From: Sphingomonas sp. PAMC26645
GTDB taxonomy: Bacteria; Pseudomonadota; Alphaproteobacteria; Sphingomonadales; Sphingomonadaceae
Direction: 5' to 3'
Assembly: GCF_004795835.1 (NCBI RefSeq)
Contig: NZ_CP039249.1
Span: 926,501 to 990,500, forward strand
Length of the DNA: 64,000 nt
Both the position numbers and the translations under genes were made by a program. Positions 34,992-43,842 of the stretch are shown here, one piece after another (within the stretch, counting starts at the first letter, position 1; every line of letters starts with the position of its first letter). The notes beneath the pieces are model-generated. The model was not told the origin of the DNA, searched no databases, and saw only the letters and a program-made list of their open reading frames with translations.

Positions 34992-36536
34992 ATGAGCGCG
35001 TTCCTCGACGCGCTCGGCCGCGTGCCGCCACTGCTCGCCAACCACGTCCTGCTCTCCGCGGCGGCACTGCTGCTCGGCATCGCGATCAGCTTGCCGCTTG
35101 GCATCTGGTCCGCGCGCAACGCGACGGTGGCACGCGTATCGCTCGGTTTCGCGAGCCTCGTCCAGACGATCCCGAGCCTCGCGCTGCTCGCCTTGTTCTA
35201 TCCGCTGCTGCTTAGCCTCTCCGCGCTGGTCGGCGGCGGCATCCCCGCATTGGGCTTCCTCCCGTCGCTGATCGCGCTGACTCTGTACGCGCTGCTGCCG
35301 ATCCTGCGGAATGCGGTGGCAGGGCTGCACGGCATCGATCCCGCAATGATCCAGGCGGCGGACGCGGTCGGCATGACGCCTGCGCAGAAACTGCGGCTGG
35401 TCGAGGCACCTCTGGTCGCGCCCGTGCTGATCGCCGGCATCCGCACCGCGGCGGTCTGGACGATCGGTGCCGCGACGCTGTCGACGACGGTCGGCCAGCC
35501 GAGCCTCGGCGACATGATCTTTGCCGGACTCCAGACGCAGAACTGGGCGCTGGTGCTCGCCGGTTGCGTGTCGGCGGCCGCGCTCGCGCTGGCGGTGGAC
35601 GCGCTGATCGGGGCGATCGAATACGGCATCCGTGCGCGCCGCCGCTGGCTCTGGATCGCGAGCGCGGTGGTGTTGGTCTTGGGCACTGCGGCAGCGACCG
35701 CCCCGCTCTGGCCGAAGGGCGGCGCAGACCGCACCGTCGTGGTCGGTGCCAAGAATTTTTCCGAGCAGTACATCCTCGCGCGGCTGATCGGCGACCGGCT
35801 CGAACAGGCCGGCTACACCGTCGAATATCGCGATGGCCTCGGCTCGGCGGTGGTCTTCGGGGCGCTCTCCGGCGGGGATATCGATGTCTATGTCGATTAT
35901 GCCGGGACGATCTGGGCGAACGAGATGAGGCGCAACGACGTCCCCGAACGCCCGGCGATGGTCGCCGCGATCGCCGATTGGGCGAGGCGCGAGCATCATG
36001 TCGGCCTGGTCGGGTCGCTCGGGTTCGAGAACGCCTACGCCTTCGCGATGAAGGGCGACGCGACGAAGTCCAAGCGCATCGCCAGCCTCGACGATCTGGT
36101 GAAGGCCGCACCGGGCATGACGCTCGGCAGCGATCTCGAATTTCTCGAGCGCCCCGAATGGGCCGCGGTGAAGCGCGCCTATCCGCTCCGCTTCGCCAAG
36201 ACGACGCCGTACAGCCCGACCTTCATGTACCGCGCGCTGGAGAGTGGCAATGTCGACGTCATCTCCGCCTTCTCGTCGGATGGCCGGATCGCGGCGGACG
36301 GTCTGACCGTGCTGACCGACCCGCGGCGTGCGATTCCCGGCTACGACGCGATCCTGATGGTCGCGCCGAAGCGGGCAGGGGACGCCAAGTTCCTCGCCGC
36401 GCTGAAGCCGATGGTCGGCCGCATACCGGTCGAGGCGATGCGCGCCGCGAACTACCGGGTCGACCGCGATACCGACAAGGAGACGCCCGAGGCCGCGGCG
36501 AAATGGCTCGCCGCGAAAGTCGGCCTTCAGGAATAG
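34992..36536 (+). CDS. Osmoprotectant ABC transporter, permease fused to substrate-binding domain
   Basis: 514 residues, GGGGGG upstream of ATG 34992. Residues about 1-210 form an OpuCB-type permease with six helices and the coupling motif (AADAVGMTPAQKLRLVEAPL, read as the EAA loop); a helix near 217-236 leads to a periplasmic OpuAC/ProX-like binding domain (VVVGAKNFSEQYILARLI, GDIDVYVDYAGTIW, VISAFSSDGRIAADGL). Such fusions are known for quaternary-ammonium uptake. Substrate likely glycine betaine, choline or a relative. Its stop overlaps that of the convergent TauE gene by 10 bases. Confidence 0.87.
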   Translation: MSAFLDALGRVPPLLANHVLLSAAALLLGIAISLPLGIWSARNATVARVSLGFASLVQTIPSLALLALFYPLLLSLSALVGGGIPALGFLPSLIALTLYALLPILRNAVAGLHGIDPAMIQAADAVGMTPAQKLRLVEAPLVAPVLIAGIRTAAVWTIGAATLSTTVGQPSLGDMIFAGLQTQNWALVLAGCVSAAALALAVDALIGAIEYGIRARRRWLWIASAVVLVLGTAAATAPLWPKGGADRTVVVGAKNFSEQYILARLIGDRLEQAGYTVEYRDGLGSAVVFGALSGGDIDVYVDYAGTIWANEMRRNDVPERPAMVAAIADWARREHHVGLVGSLGFENAYAFAMKGDATKSKRIASLDDLVKAAPGMTLGSDLEFLERPEWAAVKRAYPLRFAKTTPYSPTFMYRALESGNVDVISAFSSDGRIAADGLTVLTDPRRAIPGYDAILMVAPKRAGDAKFLAALKPMVGRIPVEAMRAANYRVDRDTDKETPEAAAKWLAAKVGLQE

Positions 36537-37285
36537 GCGCGCCAGAAGAACACGATCGTCGTCGCGATCGTCACCAGCAGCGTCCACACGCGGATCACCT
36601 GCGGCGAAAGCAACAGCCCGAGTTTCGCGCCGAAATGCCCGCCGACGATCCCACCGATCAGCATCGGCACGCAGAGTGCCCACACCACCATCCCGGTCGC
36701 GATGAAGATGATCGTCGCGGCGAGGTTCGCGACCGCCAGCATCAGCGTCCGCGGCGGCGCGAGCGTCGCGGGCGTCGCGCCCGACAGCAGCCCCCAGGCG
36801 GCGGTCAGCATCAGCCCGACGCCGCCGCCGAAATAGCCACCATAGACCCCCAGCAGCGCCTGCACCGCGACCAGCGACTTCGGCCCGATCTCGACCCGCG
36901 ACCGGAGCCACAGCGACGCGCGTGTCCCGAACGCGATCGCCAGCGTCGCGAACAGCAGCAACCAGGGCACGATCAGGTCGAACGCGCGCGCCGACGTCGC
37001 CACCAGCAACAGGCTGCCGACCAGCCCGCCGACGAAGGTGATCCCCGCCATCGTCTTCATGCTGACGCCGGAGATCGGCTGGAGCCCGTGACGATACGCC
37101 CACGCACTCGCCATCGCGCCCGGCTGAAGCGAGACGTTGCTCGTGGCATTGGCGAAGGTCGACGGCACGCCGAGCCCGATCAGCGTCGGCATCGTCGCGA
37201 AGCTGCCGCCACCCGCGAGCGCGTTCATCGCCCCGCCGAGAACCCCAGCCCCTGCCGCCAGCGCGACCGCAGTCCACTCAAGCAA
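36527..37285 (-). CDS. TauE/SafE-family anion transporter
   Basis: 252 residues from a TTG start at 37285, which overlaps the rlmN stop by 8 bases. Around eight helices with the two family motifs: [17 protein letters not shown] in the first half and [17 protein letters not shown] in the second, each carrying the glycine-rich re-entrant pattern. Members export or import sulfite, sulfoacetate or related anions, mostly with unknown substrate. It is in the same direction as rlmN and coupled to it, an arrangement that says little about function. Confidence 0.86.
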   Translation of the reverse strand: MLEWTAVALAAGAGVLGGAMNALAGGGSFATMPTLIGLGVPSTFANATSNVSLQPGAMASAWAYRHGLQPISGVSMKTMAGITFVGGLVGSLLLVATSARAFDLIVPWLLLFATLAIAFGTRASLWLRSRVEIGPKSLVAVQALLGVYGGYFGGGVGLMLTAAWGLLSGATPATLAPPRTLMLAVANLAATIIFIATGMVVWALCVPMLIGGIVGGHFGAKLGLLLSPQVIRVWTLLVTIATTIVFFWRAYS

Positions 37286-38483
37286 AAGCGTCGGACTCGG
37301 CGGCGGCCTCGCGATCGATCTGCGCGCGGCTCTTCTTCTCCGACGCGGTCTTCAGCTGTCCGCACGCTGCATCGATATCGCGCCCGCGCGGCGTCCGCAC
37401 CGGTGCAGAGATTCCAGCGCCGAATACGATGCTGGAGAACGACTTGATCCGCTCGGGCGTCGAGCACTCGTATTGCGCGCCCGGCCACGGATTGAACGGA
37501 ATGAGGTTCACCTTCGCCGGCAGCTCGTACTTCCGCAGCAACCGCACCAGCTCGCGCGCGTCGTCGTCGGAGTCGTTCTTGTCCTTCAGCATCACATATT
37601 CGAACGTGATCCGTCGCGCGTTGTTGGTGCCCGGATAGTCCGCGCATGCCTGGAGCAGCTCTTCGATCCCGTATTTGCGGTTGAGCGGCACGATCTCGTC
37701 GCGCACTTCCTTCGTCACCGCGTGCAGCGACACGGCGAGGTTCACGCCGATCTCGGCCCCCGCGCGCGCCATCATCGGCACCACGCCAGACGTCGACAGA
37801 GTGATCCGCCGTCGGCTGAGCGCGAGCCCCGCGCCGTCCATCACCAGCTTCAACGCGTCGCGGACGTTCTCGAAATTATACAGCGGCTCGCCCATGCCCA
37901 TCATCACGATGTTGGTGAGCATGCGGCCCTCGGGCTGGCTCGGCCATTCGCCCAACGAGTCGCGCGCGAGCATCACCTGCCCGACGATCTCGGCTGGCGT
38001 CAGGTTGCGCACCAACCGCATCGTACCGGTGTGGCAGAACGTGCAGTTGAGCGTGCAGCCGACCTGGCTCGACACGCACAGCGTGCCGCGATCCGCGTCC
38101 GGAATGAACACCATCTCGTAATCCTGCGCATCGTCCGACCGCAGCAGCCATTTCCGCGTCCCGTCGGTCGACACCTGCGCCTCGACCACGTTGGGCCGGC
38201 TGATGACGAAGCGCTGCTCCAGCCACGGGTGCATCGTCTTAGAGATATCGGTCATCGCCGAGAACTCGGTCGCGCCGCGATTGTAGATCCAGTGCCATAG
38301 CTGCTTGGCGCGCAGCTTGGCCTGCTTCTCCTCGAGCTGCGAGGTCTCCAGCGCCATCCGCAGATCGGCGAGCGACAGCCCGAGCAGGTCGATCCGTCCA
38401 TCGCTGCGCGGCACGAAGCTGCGGGGAACGGGCACGGGATCGATGTGCCCCGGAATGGGCATGAGGTTCGCGGCGGTCTGCAT
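37278..38483 (-). CDS. rlmN: 23S rRNA (adenine2503-C2)/tRNA methyltransferase RlmN
   Basis: 401 residues. Radical SAM cluster motif [11 protein letters not shown] (C-x3-C-x2-C), followed by [46 protein letters not shown] and [11 protein letters not shown], all RlmN/Cfr family landmarks; the second catalytic Cys lies in [13 protein letters not shown]. It methylates C2 of A2503 in 23S rRNA and A37 in certain tRNAs, through a methylated cysteine intermediate. The sequence is complete and the length normal for alphaproteobacteria. Confidence 0.96.
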   Translation of the reverse strand: MQTAANLMPIPGHIDPVPVPRSFVPRSDGRIDLLGLSLADLRMALETSQLEEKQAKLRAKQLWHWIYNRGATEFSAMTDISKTMHPWLEQRFVISRPNVVEAQVSTDGTRKWLLRSDDAQDYEMVFIPDADRGTLCVSSQVGCTLNCTFCHTGTMRLVRNLTPAEIVGQVMLARDSLGEWPSQPEGRMLTNIVMMGMGEPLYNFENVRDALKLVMDGAGLALSRRRITLSTSGVVPMMARAGAEIGVNLAVSLHAVTKEVRDEIVPLNRKYGIEELLQACADYPGTNNARRITFEYVMLKDKNDSDDDARELVRLLRKYELPAKVNLIPFNPWPGAQYECSTPERIKSFSSIVFGAGISAPVRTPRGRDIDAACGQLKTASEKKSRAQIDREAAAESDAFA

Positions 38484-38570
38484 GCGCGAGCCCGTAGCGG
38501 AATTTTCGTGATTTTTCTACTGGCTGCGGGATGGGGGGGGAATCGCTCTGCTGTCACCCAAGAGACAGGC

Positions 38571-38678
38571 GCCACCCCGGCGAAGGCCGGGGCCCAGTTG
38601 GGGGACGAAGATGGTGACGCTCAGCCCGTAATTACGACCACCTTTCCAACTGGGCCCCGGCCTCCGCCGGGGTGGTGC
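38571..38678. repeat. Inverted repeat, family B copy 1
   Basis: Arms 38571-38601 and 38646-38678 are inverted copies based on CACCCCGGCGAAGGCCGGGG plus CCCAGTTGG. The arms enclose about 44 bases that end in a CCTTTCC block also found in copy 2 (46094-46200). It lies between rlmN and a periplasmic-protein gene. Confidence 0.8.
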
Positions 38679-38705
38679 CATCGGATTGGGGTACACTCCG
38701 CAACG

Positions 38706-39176
38706 TTACCCCCCGCTGCACGCCAACACAGCCGCATCGACCGCCGTCGCCGCCCCCGACAGCGCATAGACATCGACAAACGGTCGCCCCCCAACACCGA
38801 CCGCCTCGACACTCATACTCCGCCCCGACCGCATCGCCGCCACGATCGCGCGATCGCTAGGCGCATCCCCAGCCCAAGCATCCAGCCCATTCGCCACCAA
38901 CGCGAATCGCCGCTCGCCGACCGTCAGCGTCACCCCCGCCGACCGATCCCGCTCGCGACTGAGCCGCACATGCAAGGACGCGCGCAAACCCCGCTTCGGC
39001 CACGTCGCAACGCTGGCAAACCCCGAAGCACGCCCCCCCGCCATCACCGGCCGCGCAATCGCGTAACACCGCGCTGGCGTAGCGTCCCGGAACGCACCCC
39101 ACCCTTGGTAGACGCCGATGGTGTCACGCGCCGCTACCGGAGCAGCAATCGCAAACACCCCCACCGCCAAAACCAA
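38706..39176 (-). CDS. Periplasmic protein, IalB-like, unknown function
   Basis: About 156 residues; the start is uncertain (TTG 39176 used, GTG 39164 possible) because no good ATG exists. A signal peptide ends at PVAARD. The mature part has WGAFRDATPARCYAIARP, LHVRLSRERD, IVAAMRSGRSMSVEA and VDVYALSGAATAVDAA with a terminal Cys, a pattern like invasion-associated locus B proteins, with two Cys available for a disulfide. Repeat family A copy 2 begins only 12 bases upstream, so its original start region may have been rebuilt by that insertion. Confidence 0.6.
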   Translation of the reverse strand: MVLAVGVFAIAAPVAARDTIGVYQGWGAFRDATPARCYAIARPVMAGGRASGFASVATWPKRGLRASLHVRLSRERDRSAGVTLTVGERRFALVANGLDAWAGDAPSDRAIVAAMRSGRSMSVEAVGVGGRPFVDVYALSGAATAVDAAVLACSGG

Positions 39177-39187
39177 ACGCCACAGAA

Positions 39188-39298
39188 CCCCCCTCCCTGG
39201 AAGGGAGGGGCAGGGGGTGGGTAGGCCCGATCGAGCCCCAGCGGTTCGAACACGGGGAAACCGACCCACCCCCAACGCCTCCCTTCCAGGGAGGGGGG
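39188..39298. repeat. Long inverted repeat, family A copy 2
   Basis: Arms 39188-39222 and 39264-39298 are inverted copies (CCCTCCCTGGAAGGGAGGGG core plus CAGGGGGTGGGT). It separates the IalB-like gene and the histidine phosphatase gene, both on the minus strand. Confidence 0.78.
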
Positions 39299-39343
39299 CA
39301 GAAGTAGACAACTCGGGTTTGAGACCTTCGACCCACGCGAATT

Positions 39344-40027
39344 TCACGCCGGAGCAAATCCCGTACCCAGATGCGGCACCGTCGCGCGTCCATTCTCGAC
39401 CAGCGTAACCGACCCCTGCGGCAACCCCTTCGCAACCGGCGCGCCGAGCACAGGATCGATCGCCGCACCGGTCATCACGCCGAGCATCACCCGACTCGAA
39501 ATCCCGTGCATGATCACCAGCCGGTCGCCCGGATCCTCCGCCGTATCCGCCAGCCAGCCGCCAACGCGTGCCGCGATCTCCGCATAGGTCTCGCCGTCCG
39601 GCGAAGGTTTCAACGTGCCCCCCGGCAGCATCACCGGCCCGACCTCGTCGATAACGTCCGCATAATAGCGCCCGCCCCACGACCCCATGTCGATCTCGAT
39701 GAGCCGCGGATCGGTCCGCGCGTCATGCCAGTCCAGTTCCAGGTGCTCGCAGATCACCGCCAACGTCTGCAAAGCTCGCCCGGTCGGGGAGGACCAGAGC
39801 GTCAGCGCCGGCTTCGCCCCCAGCACCTCACGCAACGCCCGCCCAAGCTCGTCCGCCTGCGCGAACCCAGCGCGCGTCAACGGCGTATGCGCCGCATCCC
39901 CCTGCAACCGGTGCGCCGCGTTGAACACGGTTTCGCCGTGCCGCGCGACGAAATCTCGACCTTTCCGTAGGGCCGGAATATCGGTTGATCGGGCGTCGCG
40001 TTCACCCTGCCGTTGGCTTGGAATCAT
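39344..40027 (-). CDS. Histidine phosphatase superfamily protein
   Basis: 227 residues from ATG 40027; about 25 residues precede the usual family start, so a shorter form is possible. The R-H-G motif FVARHGETVFN, SSPTGRALQT, the acidic L-I-E-I-D segment with the catalytic Glu/Asp, and the second catalytic His in VIMHGISSRV identify a phosphoglycerate-mutase-like phosphatase. Broad phosphatase activity is expected; the exact substrate is unknown. No operon partner is evident. Confidence 0.85.
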   Translation of the reverse strand: MIPSQRQGERDARSTDIPALRKGRDFVARHGETVFNAAHRLQGDAAHTPLTRAGFAQADELGRALREVLGAKPALTLWSSPTGRALQTLAVICEHLELDWHDARTDPRLIEIDMGSWGGRYYADVIDEVGPVMLPGGTLKPSPDGETYAEIAARVGGWLADTAEDPGDRLVIMHGISSRVMLGVMTGAAIDPVLGAPVAKGLPQGSVTLVENGRATVPHLGTGFAPA

Positions 40028-40167
40028 GGCCCGCGTTTCAACCCCCTGTGGCGCAAAAGCAACGGATTTCCGCGTTTATCTGGGGTTCATGCAACGCCCG
40101 CGCGGTTGGTCCATTGGAGCGGTCCGCCCCGCGTAATGGGGTGCCAGATCAGTAAGGAGTAACCTCA

Positions 40168-40821
40168 ATGCGTACGCTCATCGCCGTCTCGCTGCTCGCC
40201 ACCACCGCAGTGGCCGCACCCGCCCTCGCGCAGACCAACCCGACCTTCACCGGCCCCCGCGTCGAGGCCACGCTCGGCTACGACCACACCGGCGCCGGCA
40301 GCAGCGTGTCCAACAATAACGGGCGCGACGACCAGAAGATCGACGGCCTGCTGTACGGCGGCGGCATCGGCTACGACATCGCGACCTCGGACAACATCGT
40401 GCTCGGCGCCGAAGCCGAACTGACGGGTTCGACCGCGAAGAGCGACCGCAACGATTACACCAGCGACTTTGGCTATGGCCGCGTCAAGCAGGGCCGCGAC
40501 ATCTATGTCGGCGCGCGCGCGGGCTATGTCGTCGCACCGACGACGATGCTGTACGTCAAGGGCGGCTACACCAACTCGAAGCTCAAGGTGCTCGCGGGCA
40601 GCACCAGCCAGACCACCGACAACAATTTCAAGCTCGACGGCTGGCGCGTCGGTGCGGGCGCCGAGCACGCGATGGGCCCGAACAGCTACGCCAAGCTCGA
40701 ATACCGCTATTCGAACTATGAGCGCGGCAACATCGACTATGCGACCGGCGCCACCAGCAGCCGCTTCGACGTCGATACCGACCGCCATCAGGTCGTGGCG
40801 AGCTACGGCTTCCGCTTCTGA
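40168..40821 (+). CDS. Outer-membrane beta-barrel porin-like protein (OmpW/Omp25 type)
   Basis: 217 residues, AAGGAGTAA before the ATG. Signal peptide of 21 residues cleaved after ALAQ. Eight alternating strands with aromatic residues, for example VEATLGYDHTG, LLYGGGIGYDI and a terminal HQVVASYGFRF ending in Phe, the BAM recognition signal. This matches the opacity/Omp25-like 8-strand barrels. Structural envelope protein, probably well expressed given the strong ribosome site and following terminator. Confidence 0.87.
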   Translation: MRTLIAVSLLATTAVAAPALAQTNPTFTGPRVEATLGYDHTGAGSSVSNNNGRDDQKIDGLLYGGGIGYDIATSDNIVLGAEAELTGSTAKSDRNDYTSDFGYGRVKQGRDIYVGARAGYVVAPTTMLYVKGGYTNSKLKVLAGSTSQTTDNNFKLDGWRVGAGAEHAMGPNSYAKLEYRYSNYERGNIDYATGATSSRFDVDTDRHQVVASYGFRF

Positions 40822-40854
40822 TCGCTTTAACGCGACGTTTACCGTGATCAAAGA

Positions 40855-40889
40855 AGGGTCGGGGCGCTTGCTCCGACCCTTTGTTGTTG
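40855..40889 (+). terminator. Rho-independent terminator after the barrel gene
   Basis: An 8-bp GC-rich stem (40855-40862 with 40873-40880) is followed by TTGTTGTTG. It separates the outer-membrane gene from dnaN, which starts 71 bases further on. Confidence 0.75.
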
Positions 40890-40951
40890 GGTAAGCCATC
40901 TGCGGATTGCCCCCAGCCCCGAGTCCGGCTGCGGTGGCGGGGGGAATTACG

Positions 40952-42070
40952 ATGAAGGCGACGATCGAACGCGCAACGCTCCTCAAGGGGCTGAGCCATG
41001 TCCAGTCCGTGGTGGAGCGGCGCAACACCATCCCCATCCTGTCGAACGTGCTGATCGAGGCGACCGCCGAGGGCACGCTCAAGCTGATGGCGACCGACCT
41101 CGACTTGCAGATCAACGAATCGATCGCAGCCGCGGTCGACCAGCCCGGCGCGACCACCGTGTCCGCGCACACGCTGTTCGACATCGCGCGCAAGCTCCCC
41201 GAGGGATCTCAAGTCCAGCTCGCCGCGTCGGAAGGCCGGATGAGCATCGTCGCAGGCCGCGCCCGCTTCTCGCTCGGCACGTTGCCGCGCGATGATTTCC
41301 CGGTGATCGCCGAGGGCGAACTGCCGACCCAGTTCGAGCTGCCCGCCGAGACGCTCAAGCAGATCATCGACAAGACGCGCTTCGCGATTTCGACCGAAGA
41401 GACGCGCTATTATCTCAACGGCATCTTCCTGCACGTCGCGGACGGCGATAGCTCGAACCCGGTGCTGAAGGCCGCCGCGACCGACGGCCACCGCCTCGCG
41501 CGCGTCACGCTGCCGCGTCCGGAAGGTGCCGAATCGATGCCCGACGTGATCGTGCCGCGCAAATGCATCGGTGAGCTCCGCAAACTGCTCGACGAGGTCG
41601 ACGGTTCGGTCGGCGTGTCGCTGTCGCCGACCAAGATCCGCTTCGACCTCGGCCAGGCGATCCTGACCTCGAAGCTGATCGACGGTACCTTCCCCGATTA
41701 CAGCCGCGTGATCCCGACCGGCAACGACAAGATCCTCAAGATCGACCCGAAGAGCTTCATGGAAGGCGTCGACCGCGTCTCGACGATCGCGACGGAGAAA
41801 ACGCGCGCGGTGAAGATGGCGCTCGACCGCGACAAGATCACGCTGTCGGTGACCTCGCCCGAAAACGGCACCGCCGCGGAGGAAGTCCCCGGCGATTACG
41901 TCGCGCTCCCGTTCGAGATCGGCTTCAACAGCCGCTACTTGATGGACATCCTCGCGCAGATCGACGGCGACATGGTCGAGGTCCACCTCGCCGACGCCGC
42001 CGCCCCGACGCTGATCCGCGAGAACGACAAGTCGCCGGCGCTCTACGTGCTGATGCCGATGCGGGTGTGA
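40952..42070 (+). CDS. dnaN: DNA polymerase III beta subunit (sliding clamp)
   Basis: 372 residues from ATG 40952 with GGGGGAA upstream; the 15 codons before it are excluded. The full three-domain clamp is present: MKATIERATLLKGLSHVQSVVERRNTIPILSNVLIEA, read in parts, TDGHRLARV in the middle and the C-terminal LPMR-type end (LYVLMPMRV) that forms the rim binding clamp-interacting proteins. It tethers the replicative polymerase to DNA. dnaA, its usual neighbour, is not within the window; recF and gyrB follow at 43.8 and 46.4 kb. Confidence 0.97.
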   Translation: MKATIERATLLKGLSHVQSVVERRNTIPILSNVLIEATAEGTLKLMATDLDLQINESIAAAVDQPGATTVSAHTLFDIARKLPEGSQVQLAASEGRMSIVAGRARFSLGTLPRDDFPVIAEGELPTQFELPAETLKQIIDKTRFAISTEETRYYLNGIFLHVADGDSSNPVLKAAATDGHRLARVTLPRPEGAESMPDVIVPRKCIGELRKLLDEVDGSVGVSLSPTKIRFDLGQAILTSKLIDGTFPDYSRVIPTGNDKILKIDPKSFMEGVDRVSTIATEKTRAVKMALDRDKITLSVTSPENGTAAEEVPGDYVALPFEIGFNSRYLMDILAQIDGDMVEVHLADAAAPTLIRENDKSPALYVLMPMRV

Positions 42071-42124
42071 TTCGGTCTGCCTGTCGCGTCGTGGTATGGC
42101 GGTGCGACAGGCAGGAGCCGGATC

Positions 42125-42376
42125 ATGGACTCGATCAATATCGCGGATCTTAAGGACGAGCTGAGCGCGCTCATCGACCGGCTCGAAGCTGGCAAAGCCG
42201 TCCAAATCACCCGCAACGGCCAACCCTTCGCCCGCGTAACGCCCGAGGCCCCGCCGCTCCCGCGCCGCAAGCCCATCGACGTCGACGCGTTAGAGGCGCT
42301 GGCGAGGTCGCTCCCTTACGATCCAACATCTGCACGTGACCTGGTCCGGCAGATGCGCGACGACTCGCGATATTGA
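42125..42376 (+). CDS. Type II antitoxin, Phd/YefM-like
   Basis: 83 residues with AGGAG upstream. The N-terminal half has the Phd/YefM DNA-binding pattern (INIADLKDELSALIDRLEAG, then VQITRNGQPFARVTP); the C-terminal half is the polar toxin-binding tail (DPTSARDLVRQMRDD). It should neutralise the downstream PIN protein and repress the operon. Stop and toxin start overlap (TTGA). Confidence 0.87.
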   Translation: MDSINIADLKDELSALIDRLEAGKAVQITRNGQPFARVTPEAPPLPRRKPIDVDALEALARSLPYDPTSARDLVRQMRDDSRY

Positions 42377-42801
42377 CCCTCTATTGCGACACGGCGGTGA
42401 TAGTGTCGGCCTTCACCGCCGAGGCGCAAAGCGAGGACGTACGCGCGTGGCTATCGCGACGCGCGGATACTCTGGCGGTCAGCCATTGGGTCGCAACCGA
42501 GTTTTCCGGTGCGCTTGCGATGAAACGGCGATTGGGTGTCATCGATACCGTTGGCTGGAGTGGTGTGATGAAGGCGTGGCAACGGTTTTGCGCCGGGGAA
42601 CTTCACGTAGAGTCAGTCACCGAAACCGATTTTGCGTTGGCGGCGACGTTGCTTGATCGCGGTGATCTGAAGCTGCGCTCCGGAGACGCCCTCCACCTCG
42701 CGATCGTCGTCGCGCGCGGTTGGTCCTTAGCGACGCTCGATCACGACCTTGCGCAAGCGGCGACGCAGATGCGCGTCGAAGTAGACACCGTCCTCGATTG
42801 A
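42373..42801 (+). CDS. VapC-like PIN-domain toxin
   Basis: 142 residues from a TTG start overlapping the antitoxin stop. PIN acidic residues are all visible: LYCDTAVIV (Asp), TEFSGAL (Glu), SGDALHLAIV (Asp) and LATLDHDLAQAA (Asp). The fold is a magnesium-dependent ribonuclease; VapC toxins usually cut tRNAs or rRNA. The weak TTG start fits low toxin output relative to antitoxin. The pair interrupts the dnaN - recF - gyrB block and looks intact. Confidence 0.88.
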   Translation: MTLYCDTAVIVSAFTAEAQSEDVRAWLSRRADTLAVSHWVATEFSGALAMKRRLGVIDTVGWSGVMKAWQRFCAGELHVESVTETDFALAATLLDRGDLKLRSGDALHLAIVVARGWSLATLDHDLAQAATQMRVEVDTVLD

Positions 42802-42853
42802 CTCCTTGCCCGCTGCTCAATACTAACAGCAATGTCAGTAAGGAGTCGACTCG

Positions 42854-43663
42854 ATGCCGAAGCTTCCTCCGTTTCCCGGTACGACCGGTCGTCGCGATTG
42901 GCGTACGGCGTTCGATGCGATCAAGAAATTGCTCGCGAACGGCGACGACACGACGCAGGTGTTCCGGATCATGCGCGCGCTGAACGTCGGCAATGCGCCG
43001 ATGAACTACGCGCGGCTGATCGCTTCCGAGCAGGGCGGCCGGATCGCCTATGACCGGGTCGAACTGGCGCAGCGTTTCTCCGACCCCGCGTTCGTCGCGA
43101 GCTTCGCGCCCGGCACGGTCGGTGCGGCGTATCGCAATTTCCTCGAGACGACGGGCTATTCCGCCGATGGGCTGGTCGAGGTCTCGCGGCTCGTGCCGTC
43201 CGAGGACGATCTGGCGCATCCCTATGCGTGGTTCGGCCGGCGGGTGCGCGACACGCACGATATCTGGCACGTGCTGACCGGCTACAAGGCGGATGAAAGC
43301 ATGGGCGAAGCGGCGCTCGTCGCGTTCAGCTACGCGCAGGTCGGCGGGCTCGGCTGGGCGCTGATCGGCTCGGCGGCGGCGCTGAAGAGCATGCGCGTTA
43401 CCGGCAGCAAGCTGTTCGCGAAGGCGGTCTGGGAAGGCTATCGCAACGGGCGGAAAGCGAAGTGGGTATCGGGCGAGGATTATCTCGAACTGCTCCACGA
43501 GCCTCTCGATGCGGCGCGTGAACGGCTCGGGATCGTCACGCCTGTCGCGTATTTGCGGGCGCAGCGCGAATTGGGACCGGCGCTCGCGTCGTATCTCAGC
43601 ACGCAGAAGGCGACGACCGCGGCGGCCGCACCCGCAGTCGTGCCGGAACGGATCGCCGCCTGA
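42854..43663 (+). CDS. coq4: Coq4-family ubiquinone biosynthesis protein
   Basis: 269 residues, GGAG upstream. It contains the Coq4 signature: a metal-binding HDIWHVLTGYKADESMGEAA segment (H-D-x-W-H with E further on), preceded by AYRNFLETTGYSADGL. Coq4 organises ubiquinone biosynthesis in eukaryotes and, in alphaproteobacteria, has been linked to C1 hydroxylation/decarboxylation of the quinone ring. The Ala-rich C-terminal tail (about 20 residues) is likely disordered. No other ubi genes are nearby. Confidence 0.88.
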   Translation: MPKLPPFPGTTGRRDWRTAFDAIKKLLANGDDTTQVFRIMRALNVGNAPMNYARLIASEQGGRIAYDRVELAQRFSDPAFVASFAPGTVGAAYRNFLETTGYSADGLVEVSRLVPSEDDLAHPYAWFGRRVRDTHDIWHVLTGYKADESMGEAALVAFSYAQVGGLGWALIGSAAALKSMRVTGSKLFAKAVWEGYRNGRKAKWVSGEDYLELLHEPLDAARERLGIVTPVAYLRAQRELGPALASYLSTQKATTAAAAPAVVPERIAA

Positions 43664-43726
43664 CGCGCTGCTCGATAGCGGATGGGGTGTGTCGCTAGCG
43701 CAGATGTGATCGGATCGGGCCCTTAC

Positions 43727-43796
43727 CCGTTCGTGCTGGGCGAAGTCGAAGTACCGGCGCTTAAACCGCGCCTTCGACTTCGCTCAGGGCGAACGG
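43727..43796. repeat. Inverted repeat, family C
   Basis: Arms 43727-43751 and 43772-43796 are inverted copies of CCGTTCG...GCGAAGTCGAAG with a few mismatches around a 20-base spacer. Such elements with a GTCGAAG core are common between sphingomonad genes. It lies between coq4 and recF. Confidence 0.75.
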
Positions 43797-43842
43797 AAAA
43801 GGGCGATGCAATCGGTTTCGAAACTGCTCTAAGGCCGAGGCA

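Noticed and set aside
34800..37277. An 825-codon minus-strand frame across the osmoprotectant transporter
   Set aside because: It spans three well-supported genes, contains no family motif and arises from GC-rich codon bias.
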